Assembly (NCBI GenBank): GCA_002457145.1
Contig: NTJP01000006.1
Coordinates: 43,088 to 107,087, forward strand
DNA: 64,000 nt
From: Marine Group II euryarchaeote MED-G38
GTDB taxonomy: Archaea; Thermoplasmatota; Poseidoniia; Poseidoniales; Thalassarchaeaceae
Reading direction: 5' to 3'
Part shown: positions 40,470 to 50,125 of the stretch, piece by piece
Position numbering within the stretch: the first letter of the stretch is position 1
Layout: each line of letters opens with the position of its first letter
Position numbers and translations under genes: made by a program
The notes under the pieces: generated by a model
What the model saw: the letters and a program-made list of their open reading frames with translations, nothing else
Database searches by the model: none
Told to the model about the DNA's origin: nothing

Positions 40470-42050
40470 ATGCATTGGGCGGACCATACCGCACAAACAC
40501 TCAAAGAAAGAGGAGAGTCACAAGTTTGCGCCTCTGGCATAACTCCATCTGGTGAATTTCACATAGGCCATATTAGAGAAATTCTTAGTGCTGAGATGAT
40601 ACATAGGGCATGCCTAGATATTGGATTAAAATCAAAATATATATTCATAGTTGACTCGATGGATCCTCTTAGGAGAGTTTACGATTTCTTATCTCCTAGT
40701 TATCAGAAATATATTGGAGTCCCTTTGGCGTTCATACCCGCGCCTGATTCAAATGGAGAACCCGATAAAAAAAGAGGTAGTTATGCGGAGTATTTTCTAA
40801 ATCCTTTCTTAACATCTCTAGAAAGAATAGGAGTAATTCCTGAAATAGTAATGAATCATGAAGTTTATGCTCAAGGCAAATTTGCCAGTAAAATTGATAT
40901 TGCAATAAATAAAAAAGAGGAGATTAGAGAAATAATAGAAAATATTTCTGGACGTGAATTACCAGTAGATTGGTTTCCATATTCTCCTATCGGGTCAGAT
41001 GGTAGCATGGATGGAGTTAAAGTAACTAAGTATGAGAAGCCATATGTATATTGGATTGATAAAAATGGCGTTGAGGGAATTTCTGATATAAATAAAGCAG
41101 AAGGAAAATTACCCTGGAGGATAGATTGGGCTGCACGCTGGGGAATACATAATATCACGTCTGAGCCGGCTGGAAAGGATCATGGTTCTGCCGGAGGCAG
41201 TTATGACACTGGAATACCAATATGCAGACTACTTGGGAGTGAGCCTCCAAAGAAAATGGTATATGAATGGATTCAGATAAAAGGAATGGGTCCTATGTCG
41301 AGTTCTAAAGGAGTAACTATAGGACCAGTTGAAGCATTGGAATTAGTACCTCCCCAAATACTTCGATATATAATAGCAAGAAGTAAAGTAAATCGGCATA
41401 TTGATTTTGATACTGGAGATACTTTATTTGAAATGGCGGATGAATATGAACGGTTATTATCTGAATCTATTAATGTAAGAGATGAGGAAATGACGCGTCG
41501 ACAAAGAATTGCCAAAGAAACCAATAATGGAGCACTTCGGTTAAGTCAGATAAAAAGAGGAGACAATCCAAAGGATTCATGGGCAGGAGTTTCGTTCCGT
41601 CATTTAGCTTTATTAGCTCAGATAAAAAATGATGATGATGACGTATGGAAATCACTCCAAAAAAGTGGCCATATAGAAGATAAGCCCGCAAAGATTTTAC
41701 AAGTTAGATTAGAAAGAATGCGGAATTGGATAAATGGCCCACATTTCCCTGAAGACTCAAAGATAAAAATTCAGAAAGAATTGAGTACGCTTGCCAGTGA
41801 AAATATAACGAGTCATCAAATCAAATTCATATATAATTTAAAAAATAAATTTATTATTTGTGAATGGGATGAGAATGTAATAAATAATCAGATAAGAGAT
41901 TCAGCAAAAGAAGTTGATTTGAAAATTAAAGATGCATATTTAGCTCTTTATTGGCTATTAATTAATAAAAATAAGGGGCCAAAAATAGCCGCTATAATTT
42001 CAGAATTACAAAGGAACGATATAATCAAGATATTTGAGACAGTTTTTTGA
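40470..42050 (+). CDS. lysS: Class I lysyl-tRNA synthetase
   Basis: ASGITPSGEFHIGHIRE, DHGSAGGSYDTG, MSSSKG motif. Confidence 0.95.
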   Translation: MHWADHTAQTLKERGESQVCASGITPSGEFHIGHIREILSAEMIHRACLDIGLKSKYIFIVDSMDPLRRVYDFLSPSYQKYIGVPLAFIPAPDSNGEPDKKRGSYAEYFLNPFLTSLERIGVIPEIVMNHEVYAQGKFASKIDIAINKKEEIREIIENISGRELPVDWFPYSPIGSDGSMDGVKVTKYEKPYVYWIDKNGVEGISDINKAEGKLPWRIDWAARWGIHNITSEPAGKDHGSAGGSYDTGIPICRLLGSEPPKKMVYEWIQIKGMGPMSSSKGVTIGPVEALELVPPQILRYIIARSKVNRHIDFDTGDTLFEMADEYERLLSESINVRDEEMTRRQRIAKETNNGALRLSQIKRGDNPKDSWAGVSFRHLALLAQIKNDDDDVWKSLQKSGHIEDKPAKILQVRLERMRNWINGPHFPEDSKIKIQKELSTLASENITSHQIKFIYNLKNKFIICEWDENVINNQIRDSAKEVDLKIKDAYLALYWLLINKNKGPKIAAIISELQRNDIIKIFETVF

Positions 42051-42062
42051 ATATAAATTGAT

Positions 42063-45000
42063 TTAAAGTGAAGAAATATCAAGGGCACGTGGTTCTGGCA
42101 TACCTAATCTAGCTTCATAAATTGCTTCAACTTCCATTTTAGCTCCGGCCATGGTAGTCACAAATGGTATATTCAATTCCACAGCTAATCTTCTCATCAT
42201 ATTACCATCCAAAACCGCCCCTCCTGTAGAACTAGGGGTATTTATTATCAAATTAATTTTACCTTGCCTCATTAGATCTAATGCGTCAGGAGAAGATCCT
42301 TCAGAAATTCTATAGCAAGTTTCTACATCAAGATTTCCTGACTCTCTCAAAATACTTGAAGTGCCACTAGTTGCGTATAATTTGAAACCCATATCTTGTA
42401 ATTTTTTTGCATGTTTAATAACTCTAACTTTATCTTTGTCGTTAACTGTGACATAAACTCCGCCTTCAGTAGGAATTGGAGACTCAGTTGCCATCCTTGC
42501 CTTCAAATATGCTGCAGAAGCACGAATATGAGAGCCCATGACTTCACCTGTTGATTTCATTTCAGGACCTGGAGCAGGATCTAATCCCCTTAATTTAATG
42601 AATGGGAAAACTGGTGCTTTAACACAAACTGCTTTATCTTGGGCAGAGGGAATAGGAAGATCACTAAGTTGATCTCCTAAAGCTACCCTAGCTGCGATTC
42701 TAGCCAGTGGGATGCCGGTTGACTTGGCTACAAAGGGAAAGGTTCGTGAACCACGTGGGTTTACTTCCAAAACGTATAAAATTTCTTCTTTAATGGCGAA
42801 TTGTATATTAAAACAGCCTCTTATATCAAGCCCTAGGCCAATTTTATTTGTCCATTTTTTTACTTCGGATAACATTTCATCAGAAACATTTTGAGTAGGT
42901 ATAAAACAAGTCGAATCTCCAGAGTGGATTCCTGCTTCCTCGAGATGTTCCATTATAGCACCAATGAGTACTGTGTTACCATCACAAACAGCATCTACAT
43001 CTAATTCCATAGCATTTCCCAAATATTCATCAATTAATAGAGGTTTATCATTAGCAATGTATGCTTCCGCCATATACGCTTCCAGTTGAATATTTGAAGA
43101 TAAAATCTCCATACCTCTTCCTCCTAAGACATATGAAGGTCTAATCAGCACAGGGTAGCCGATTTTTTTAACTGCAGCGCGGACATCTTCGGAGGATTTA
43201 GCCGTAAGTCCATTCGGCATTCTCAAATCATTATTTGAAGCGAATTTCTCAAAACGAAATCTATCACTCGCTTCATCAATTGCAGATGGGCTAGTTCCTT
43301 TGATTACAGTTTTTAGACCTAAAGATTTTAGATAATTTAGATTATTATTGAGAGGCAATGCTAGGTTTATTGCAGTTTGACCTCCGAATTGAAGTAGAAT
43401 ACCATCTGCAGATTCCCTCAATAATATCTCTGAAACATTTTCTAAAGTTAGAGGATCGAAATAAAGTCTATCACTGGTATCAAAGTCAGTCGATACAGTT
43501 TCAGGGTTATTATTGATTATTATAGCCTCATGATTGAGGTCTTGAATTGCTCCTGCGGCATGGACACATGCGTAATCAAATTCTATACCCTGACCTATCC
43601 TAATAGGTCCAGAACCAACAACAACCATTCTTTTTTTACTACTATTTTTTGCCTCAGGAGTTTTGTCTATGCCGTGTGTAACCTTACTTCCTTCATAAGT
43701 TGAATAATAATATGGAGTTACTGCAGCAAATTCTGCTGCACAGGAATCAACCATCCTAAATCTAGGATGAATACCTAACTCATGTCTTCTTTTTGTAATT
43801 GATAATTCATCTATTTCCGAAGCAATGTCATTGGAATTATTTGCATTAAAACCCACAAGGGCGTTTGCTATATAAAGATCCGAAAAACCCATTCCTTTCC
43901 AAAACCTTAGATCTTTTTCAGATATTTGTGAAGTATTCAATCCAGAACTTCCGATTGATTTTACTTCGGCTTCAACTAGAGCCATAGTCTCAAATCTATG
44001 TAAAAACCATCGAGTTATTCCTCCTGTCAAATTCCTTATTTCTTCGATACTATATCCTCTTCGAAAGGCTTCAAAAATCGCACTCATTCTCCTATCTGAA
44101 GGGACACTGAGCCACTCTTCCAGAATATTACTTGGTAACGGCTTGGTTGAATCAATATCTCTAAATTCTCCATCTGAACAATCGGCAATAGTCAATGGAA
44201 TTGGATGTGGTTTACCATATTCTAGACTGGCCCATGCTTTCAGACATGCTTCTTCGAAAGAACGTCCTATAGCCATTACTTCACCAGTAGATTTCATAGA
44301 TGTACCAATTGTCCTATCTGCAGTTCTAAATTTATCAAATGGCCATCTAGGAATTTTTACAACACAATAATCTAAAGTTGGCTCAAATGCAGCGGTAGTT
44401 CCTTCACCTGTTATTGGATTTGGTAATTCATCCAATGTATATCCCACTGCAATCAAAGCAGCCATCCTAGCAATAGGATATCCTGTGGCTTTTGATGCAA
44501 GTGCAGAAGAACGAGATACTCGTGGATTTACTTCTATCACACGAAAGTCACCATTGGATTGGTCAAAAGCAAATTGTACATTGCATCCACCCTTGATATT
44601 TAAGCGTCGAATCAATTTTAGAGCAGCATCTCTCAACATCTGATGATCTTGATCAGATAGAGTCTGTTGAGGAGCCACGACTATTGATTCACCAGTATGA
44701 ACTCCCATTGGGTCCAAATTTTCCATAGTACAGACAATAATCGCATTATCTGCATCATCTCTCATAACTTCATATTCATGTTCTTGCCAACCTAGTATAC
44801 TTTCTTCTACTAATACTTGTCCTATTGCAGAATGTAGTATCCCTTGGCTTGCAATCTCAACTAATTGTCCTTTATTGAATGCAGTTCCTCCTCCTAAGCC
44901 ACCTAGTGTAAAAGCAGGCCTAATAAGAAGCGGAAATCCACCTAAATTTTCTGCGGCCAGGAGGACTTCATCTATAGATGAGCAAGCGATTCCTCTGCAA

Positions 45001-45428
45001 ACTGGAAGATCTATTTCTTCACATGTTTTCTTAAATAAATCTCTATCTTCAGCTTCATCTATTGAAACTAAGTCGCAACCAATTAGTTCAACACCTAGTT
45101 GTTCAAGTGAACCATCATGAGCTAACGCAGATGCAATATTTAGAGCTGTCTGACCTCCCATTCCTGCAAGTAGAGCATCGGGCTTCTCAATTTCTAGAAT
45201 ACGCCTAACAACCTCAGGAAGGAGTGGTTCTATGTATATTTTATCTGCCATTTCGGGATCATTCTGAATAGTAGCAGGGTTAGAATTTATTATTATAATC
45301 TCATAACCATCATCTCTTAATGCACGACAGGCTTGAGAACCCGAAAAATCAAATTCAGCAGCCTGTCCTATTCTTATTGGACCGCTTCCAAGAATAGCAA
45401 TTTTTTTTAAATCATCTCTACGAGGCAT
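42063..45428 (-). CDS. carB: Carbamoyl-phosphate synthase large subunit
   Basis: 1121 aa, duplicated ATP-grasp halves, SGPIRIGQAAEFDFSG / SGPIRIGQGIEFDYA. Confidence 0.97.
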   Translation of the reverse strand: MPRRDDLKKIAILGSGPIRIGQAAEFDFSGSQACRALRDDGYEIIIINSNPATIQNDPEMADKIYIEPLLPEVVRRILEIEKPDALLAGMGGQTALNIASALAHDGSLEQLGVELIGCDLVSIDEAEDRDLFKKTCEEIDLPVCRGIACSSIDEVLLAAENLGGFPLLIRPAFTLGGLGGGTAFNKGQLVEIASQGILHSAIGQVLVEESILGWQEHEYEVMRDDADNAIIVCTMENLDPMGVHTGESIVVAPQQTLSDQDHQMLRDAALKLIRRLNIKGGCNVQFAFDQSNGDFRVIEVNPRVSRSSALASKATGYPIARMAALIAVGYTLDELPNPITGEGTTAAFEPTLDYCVVKIPRWPFDKFRTADRTIGTSMKSTGEVMAIGRSFEEACLKAWASLEYGKPHPIPLTIADCSDGEFRDIDSTKPLPSNILEEWLSVPSDRRMSAIFEAFRRGYSIEEIRNLTGGITRWFLHRFETMALVEAEVKSIGSSGLNTSQISEKDLRFWKGMGFSDLYIANALVGFNANNSNDIASEIDELSITKRRHELGIHPRFRMVDSCAAEFAAVTPYYYSTYEGSKVTHGIDKTPEAKNSSKKRMVVVGSGPIRIGQGIEFDYACVHAAGAIQDLNHEAIIINNNPETVSTDFDTSDRLYFDPLTLENVSEILLRESADGILLQFGGQTAINLALPLNNNLNYLKSLGLKTVIKGTSPSAIDEASDRFRFEKFASNNDLRMPNGLTAKSSEDVRAAVKKIGYPVLIRPSYVLGGRGMEILSSNIQLEAYMAEAYIANDKPLLIDEYLGNAMELDVDAVCDGNTVLIGAIMEHLEEAGIHSGDSTCFIPTQNVSDEMLSEVKKWTNKIGLGLDIRGCFNIQFAIKEEILYVLEVNPRGSRTFPFVAKSTGIPLARIAARVALGDQLSDLPIPSAQDKAVCVKAPVFPFIKLRGLDPAPGPEMKSTGEVMGSHIRASAAYLKARMATESPIPTEGGVYVTVNDKDKVRVIKHAKKLQDMGFKLYATSGTSSILRESGNLDVETCYRISEGSSPDALDLMRQGKINLIINTPSSTGGAVLDGNMMRRLAVELNIPFVTTMAGAKMEVEAIYEARLGMPEPRALDISSL

Positions 45429-46804
45429 TAAAGATCATTCCCTTCCATAGTTATTGATTTCAATTTAGGATTATTCTTATTTTGGACGAGGTTAGAAAAT
45501 CTATCAAATAGTGGAGAGGCATCATGAGGCCCGGGGCATGCCTCAGGATGGAATTGAATCGTAAAGGCAGGCCTATCAATCAAATCTAATCCTTCTACGG
45601 TTTTATCATTTGCATTAATATGACGTACCTTGAAATCAGCCCCAAGAATATTTTCATTGATATCTGAGCATAATCCAGAAGGATGTGGAGACAACATACC
45701 ATTAGTTGGATCCTCTAACGCATAACCATGATTTTGGCTAGTTATTATCACCTTACCAGTTTCAATATCTAAAACTGGCTGATTAGTACCTCTATGGCCA
45801 TACTTTAGCTTGTATGTTCTCAATCCAGCTGCCAAACCCATTAGTTGGTGACCTAAGCAAATTCCCATAACAGGTATCTCGGAACGTACTGCTTCTGCTA
45901 AAGATTTCCTAGCCGTTAAAGCAAGTCCATTATGTGCTGGATCGCCAGGGCCATTTGAAGCGAATATAGCATCTGGATTCCAGTCATCTACTATTGTCTT
46001 GAAATCAATAGAAGCGGGGCACCAAACTACCTCAAAGCGATTACATAATTCACTTAAAATATTATATTTAACCCCGCAATCTATTGCTGCTAATCTTGGT
46101 AATTTTTGACCTATTTCATCGGTTGCTCCAGGGTTAATTACTATGGCTTCTTTACAAGTTACTGAGGCAACTAAATCTTCATGATCAGGAGGAGTCATAT
46201 TATCTAATAATGAATATATTTCTTCCTCCTTCTCTAAAGGGCCGAAAGCACATAGTAGCGTTCCAAATTCCCTTACCTTTTTTGTTAATTCTCTAGTATC
46301 TATTTCTTCTATGCCGGGAATATTATGTAAAAGTAGAAAATCGTGAACACTTCCAACGCTATCTCTATGATCGGGTATTTTCATTAATTGTTTACATATA
46401 ACGCCCCTTGGATGCACTCTTGATGATTCAGATTGACCTGGTATTATCCCATAATTACCCAATAGAGGCCAAGTGAATGTAAGCACTTGGCCGGCAAATG
46501 AAGGATCGGTTAAACTTTCTTGATATCCAGTCATTCCTGTTATGAAAACTAGTTCGCCCTGAGAAATTATTTCTGAGCCAAATAACTTTCCCTCAAATCT
46601 AGAACCATCTGCCAGCAAAAGCACCCCTTTGTTGCCTTTAGGACCTTCTTTAACCTTGGAATCTAACAAAATATCGGCTGCATCGGTAAATGTCGGGTAA
46701 TCATTTACTCCCTGACAAAAAGCCCCCGGGGAGAATCCTCGACTAATTCCCGACTCCGACATCAGCAATGCTGCCAAACTACGACTATTAATCATTGAGA
46801 ACAA
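45428..46804 (-). CDS. carA: Carbamoyl-phosphate synthase small subunit
   Basis: LLADGSRFEGKLFGSE, class I GATase MGICLGHQLMG, IQFHPEACPGP; 1-bp overlap with carB. Confidence 0.95.
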   Translation of the reverse strand: MFSMINSRSLAALLMSESGISRGFSPGAFCQGVNDYPTFTDAADILLDSKVKEGPKGNKGVLLLADGSRFEGKLFGSEIISQGELVFITGMTGYQESLTDPSFAGQVLTFTWPLLGNYGIIPGQSESSRVHPRGVICKQLMKIPDHRDSVGSVHDFLLLHNIPGIEEIDTRELTKKVREFGTLLCAFGPLEKEEEIYSLLDNMTPPDHEDLVASVTCKEAIVINPGATDEIGQKLPRLAAIDCGVKYNILSELCNRFEVVWCPASIDFKTIVDDWNPDAIFASNGPGDPAHNGLALTARKSLAEAVRSEIPVMGICLGHQLMGLAAGLRTYKLKYGHRGTNQPVLDIETGKVIITSQNHGYALEDPTNGMLSPHPSGLCSDINENILGADFKVRHINANDKTVEGLDLIDRPAFTIQFHPEACPGPHDASPLFDRFSNLVQNKNNPKLKSITMEGNDL

Positions 46805-46837
46805 TAAACATAAAAATAGATGTTAATGAGTAGAAAA

Positions 46838-47392
46838 TCACTCTTCTTCAGCAATAAAAACTTTTTTTTCACGAGCAGAAGGTAAGACTTTTATCTCGCC
46901 GCCCTCAAATCTTTTATCAGGATCTATTTTACCGACCCATGAATTTAGAAAAATTGCTAAAGCAGCCACCTCAGAGTGTGGCTGGTTGCCAATAGAAATA
47001 TTGTAGTCTGCTAGACCAAAAATTTCACCTGGAACTTTAGTACCCCCAACAACAATAATAATTGATTTATCATCAGGAATTTTTGAAATTGTCTTCTCTA
47101 ATCCTTCCCCATACATCGTCAAATGAACTATAGTCGAAGACTTATTCTTAGAAACATTCCTCAGAAATTTTAATGGTTTAGGTTCATAATAACAATCAAA
47201 ATTCCCACCAAAGCGTGAAGTCACCGAAGACCATGTTTCGAGAGGAGATTTGTCTTCTTCTCCACATAAGATTATCTTATCAGCACCAAATGCGCGGGCT
47301 GTAAGGCCCAAATGAGATGTTATTCTCTTATCTCTTTCCCTGCGATGACCAAGTCTAAGGACAGAAATATCATTGGCCCCTACAGATGACAT
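46838..47392 (-). CDS. tRNA (cytidine(56)-2'-O)-methyltransferase (aTrm56)
   Basis: LRLGHRRERDKRITSHLGLTARAFGAD, VVGGTKVPGEIFGLADYNISIGNQPHSEVAALAIFL. Confidence 0.93.
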   Translation of the reverse strand: MSSVGANDISVLRLGHRRERDKRITSHLGLTARAFGADKIILCGEEDKSPLETWSSVTSRFGGNFDCYYEPKPLKFLRNVSKNKSSTIVHLTMYGEGLEKTISKIPDDKSIIIVVGGTKVPGEIFGLADYNISIGNQPHSEVAALAIFLNSWVGKIDPDKRFEGGEIKVLPSAREKKVFIAEEE

Positions 47393-47397
47393 AGAAG

Positions 47398-48075
47398 TTA
47401 TGCGTAAGGCCCCTCTTCATCAGTATGCCCCTGATCGCCAGTGATTTCAAAAGGTGTAGAAATATTCACATCCATATTAAGCATACTTGAACTGACCCAT
47501 TGAAGGAGTAAGGCATCGAAAAAGAATTTTGAGCCCAAATATACCATAATTGAGAGTGTAAAAAGTCTTCCGGAAGCAAATAAAGCAGATTCGGCACCTA
47601 ATTCATCGTAATGAAGAATTAATGGCTCTAGTATGTAGAATATTCCAAGGACGATTAATAAGCCGCCTATATTTGAAATAGTAGCATTTCCTTTTTCCCT
47701 TCCCATTACAACGACAAAAGTTGATACAAAAATTATCACAGCAACTACTAGACTTAGAGTTTCAAATCCAAATTGGCCGATCATAGAGGAGGGGATTTCA
47801 GAATCATTGACCGTATTTCCACCTTTTTTTATCGATATCCACCAAAATAAAGCGCTAGTCATCATTAATGCTCCTGACATCAATCCTCTTTGATTTATCA
47901 TTTCTCTAACGTGATGTGAGTCTTTTGGTTTTAATCTCTGTATTATTGAATCCATTATCAATAGCGTTTGTCCATCTGGAGCCTGATTATTAGATAGCCC
48001 ACTTGTAGTTTGTAAGAGTTCATCACCTATGTCCTCTCCCATAGCCATTACAGGGTTGCATGTCTGCCACATCAT
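47398..48075 (-). CDS. Hypothetical multi-TM membrane protein
   Basis: 225 aa with several hydrophobic segments. Confidence 0.65.
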   Translation of the reverse strand: MMWQTCNPVMAMGEDIGDELLQTTSGLSNNQAPDGQTLLIMDSIIQRLKPKDSHHVREMINQRGLMSGALMMTSALFWWISIKKGGNTVNDSEIPSSMIGQFGFETLSLVVAVIIFVSTFVVVMGREKGNATISNIGGLLIVLGIFYILEPLILHYDELGAESALFASGRLFTLSIMVYLGSKFFFDALLLQWVSSSMLNMDVNISTPFEITGDQGHTDEEGPYA

Positions 48076-48102
48076 AAAGGATACGTAGGATAGGAGGATA
48101 AG

Positions 48103-48936
48103 ATGGCTGACTGGCGACCTATTATAAAATGCCGAGACAATGGCTTTCCCCGAATAATGGGCGTCATAAATATCACTCCAGATTCCTTTTTTAAAGAATC
48201 TAGGTCGAATAGTTTAGAAAAAATATCAGAGAAAGCAATAATGATGGCTGAGAATGGTGCTGATTGGATAGATGTAGGTGGTGAATCAACGCGTCCTGGT
48301 GCTTCTGAAGTAAGATTAGAAGAAGAAATGAATAGAGTTTCTGGAGCCATTGGAATTATTAGAGATGAACTACCTAATATAGGCATATCAATAGATACTA
48401 GGAAATCTCAAGTTGCATTGAGTGCATTAAAATATGGAGCAGATATGGTTAATGATATATCTTCATTATCAGACCCTGAAATGAAAAATGTGATTTTGGA
48501 AAATAATTGTCCTATATGTATTATGCATATGAAAGGATTACCAGGAAATATGCAAAATGACCCTACATATGGGGACGTAATACAGGAGGTTAAACAAGAC
48601 TTGAAAGATGTTAGTGAGGAATTAATTCAGGCAGGTGTAGATAAAAGAAAAATAATAAATGATCCAGGAATAGGATTTGGAAAACTTCTAAAACATAATT
48701 TAAAACTCCTTTCAGCTGGTAGAGAGATTATTTCTGATGATGCTATGCCATTAATGTGGGGAGTTAGTAGGAAGAAAATGTTTGAAGATTTATTAGGAAG
48801 AGATGAAATCAAAAATAGGCTCGCAGGTACATTGGGTGTTGCGGCAATGGCGCGAGAAAAAAAAGTAGATATACTCAGGGTGCATGATGTTAGTGAGCAT
48901 TACGACTTATATAGAACAATGTATGCATTGGAGTGA
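48103..48936 (+). CDS. folP: Dihydropteroate synthase
   Basis: RIMGVINITPDSFF, GADWIDVGGESTRPGA, NDISSL, NDPGIGFGK. Confidence 0.94.
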   Translation: MADWRPIIKCRDNGFPRIMGVINITPDSFFKESRSNSLEKISEKAIMMAENGADWIDVGGESTRPGASEVRLEEEMNRVSGAIGIIRDELPNIGISIDTRKSQVALSALKYGADMVNDISSLSDPEMKNVILENNCPICIMHMKGLPGNMQNDPTYGDVIQEVKQDLKDVSEELIQAGVDKRKIINDPGIGFGKLLKHNLKLLSAGREIISDDAMPLMWGVSRKKMFEDLLGRDEIKNRLAGTLGVAAMAREKKVDILRVHDVSEHYDLYRTMYALE

Positions 48937-50114
48937 GCCTGATGTCAGAAAATTTATCTGGCGATATATTTGATTTTGATGAAAATCTAAGAATAGTTGG
49001 TACGGCCCATATAAGTAAGAAATCAATCGAAACTGTACTATCACAAATTGAAGAATGGTGTCCTGAGATTATAGCAGTGGAACTGTGTGAATCTAGATTA
49101 AAGGCTTTGAAAGAACCTGAGAAATTAGAGTCTGAAACGCTTTTGAAAATAGTAAAAGACGGTAAAGCTCCAATGGTAATTTTACAATCTGCTTTGGCTG
49201 CAGAGCAAAGAAGAATGGGGCTCACTACAGGAGAAAAACCTGGTGCAGAGTTATTGGCAGCAGTAAATGCTGCAGAAGAAAACGGAATTAAGTTTGAATT
49301 AATAGATCGTGATGTCGCCACAACGCTGAGAAGGGCTTGGAAAAAAATGAAATTCATGGAAAAATGGAAGGTACTCTATGCAATGCTATGGGCCGAAGAA
49401 GATGAAGAAATTGAAATAGACGAACTATTAGAAGATTCAGATATGCTAAGCAATATGTTAGAAGAGGCACGCAAAATAGCCCCTGGAGCAGGATATACTT
49501 TAATCGACGAGAGAGATATTTATTTATCTGAAAAAATTCGTCAGATAAGAACAGAAGGGAAAATTTTAGCAGTAGTTGGTGCAGGACACGTTAATGGTAT
49601 AAAGAAAAATCTAATGAAAGAAAGAAATGATTCGAAAGAAATTCTACATCAATTAGATAGAATCCCTAATAAAGCCAGATGGCCAAGAATTATTATGTTA
49701 TTAGTACCTTTAATAATATTTTCAGCAATAGGTTGGCTTGCTTATAATGGACAGATGTCCGAGATACAGGAGATTGCAAAAACCTGGTTGATACTAAATA
49801 TGGCATTTGCAGGTTTAGGCATAATAATTGCTAGAGGACATCCACTATCAGTAATAGTAGGCGCTCTTGCATCTCCTTTTACTTCTCTTAATCCAACATT
49901 AGCGGCAGGATGGTTTGCAGGATATACACAGTTCAAAATGGTACCTCCAACAGGAAAAGACGCTCAGGATTTTTTGAAATTAGACGATATGTCATTATTT
50001 TGGAAAAATAATGTTGGAAAAATTTTACTTGTTACTACGTTCGGTAATTTAGGTTCCTCATTGGGAGCATGGATTGGAACAGTAGGAATAATAGGGCTGG
50101 TACTGAGCCTTTAG
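48933..50114 (+). CDS. TraB/PrgY-family membrane protein
   Basis: VGTAHISKKSIETVLSQIEEWCPEIIAVELCESRL, VVGAGHVNGI, C-terminal TM helices; GTG start, alternative ATG at 48942. Confidence 0.88.
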   Translation: MSLMSENLSGDIFDFDENLRIVGTAHISKKSIETVLSQIEEWCPEIIAVELCESRLKALKEPEKLESETLLKIVKDGKAPMVILQSALAAEQRRMGLTTGEKPGAELLAAVNAAEENGIKFELIDRDVATTLRRAWKKMKFMEKWKVLYAMLWAEEDEEIEIDELLEDSDMLSNMLEEARKIAPGAGYTLIDERDIYLSEKIRQIRTEGKILAVVGAGHVNGIKKNLMKERNDSKEILHQLDRIPNKARWPRIIMLLVPLIIFSAIGWLAYNGQMSEIQEIAKTWLILNMAFAGLGIIIARGHPLSVIVGALASPFTSLNPTLAAGWFAGYTQFKMVPPTGKDAQDFLKLDDMSLFWKNNVGKILLVTTFGNLGSSLGAWIGTVGIIGLVLSL

Positions 50115-50125
50115 GGTGTGATATT

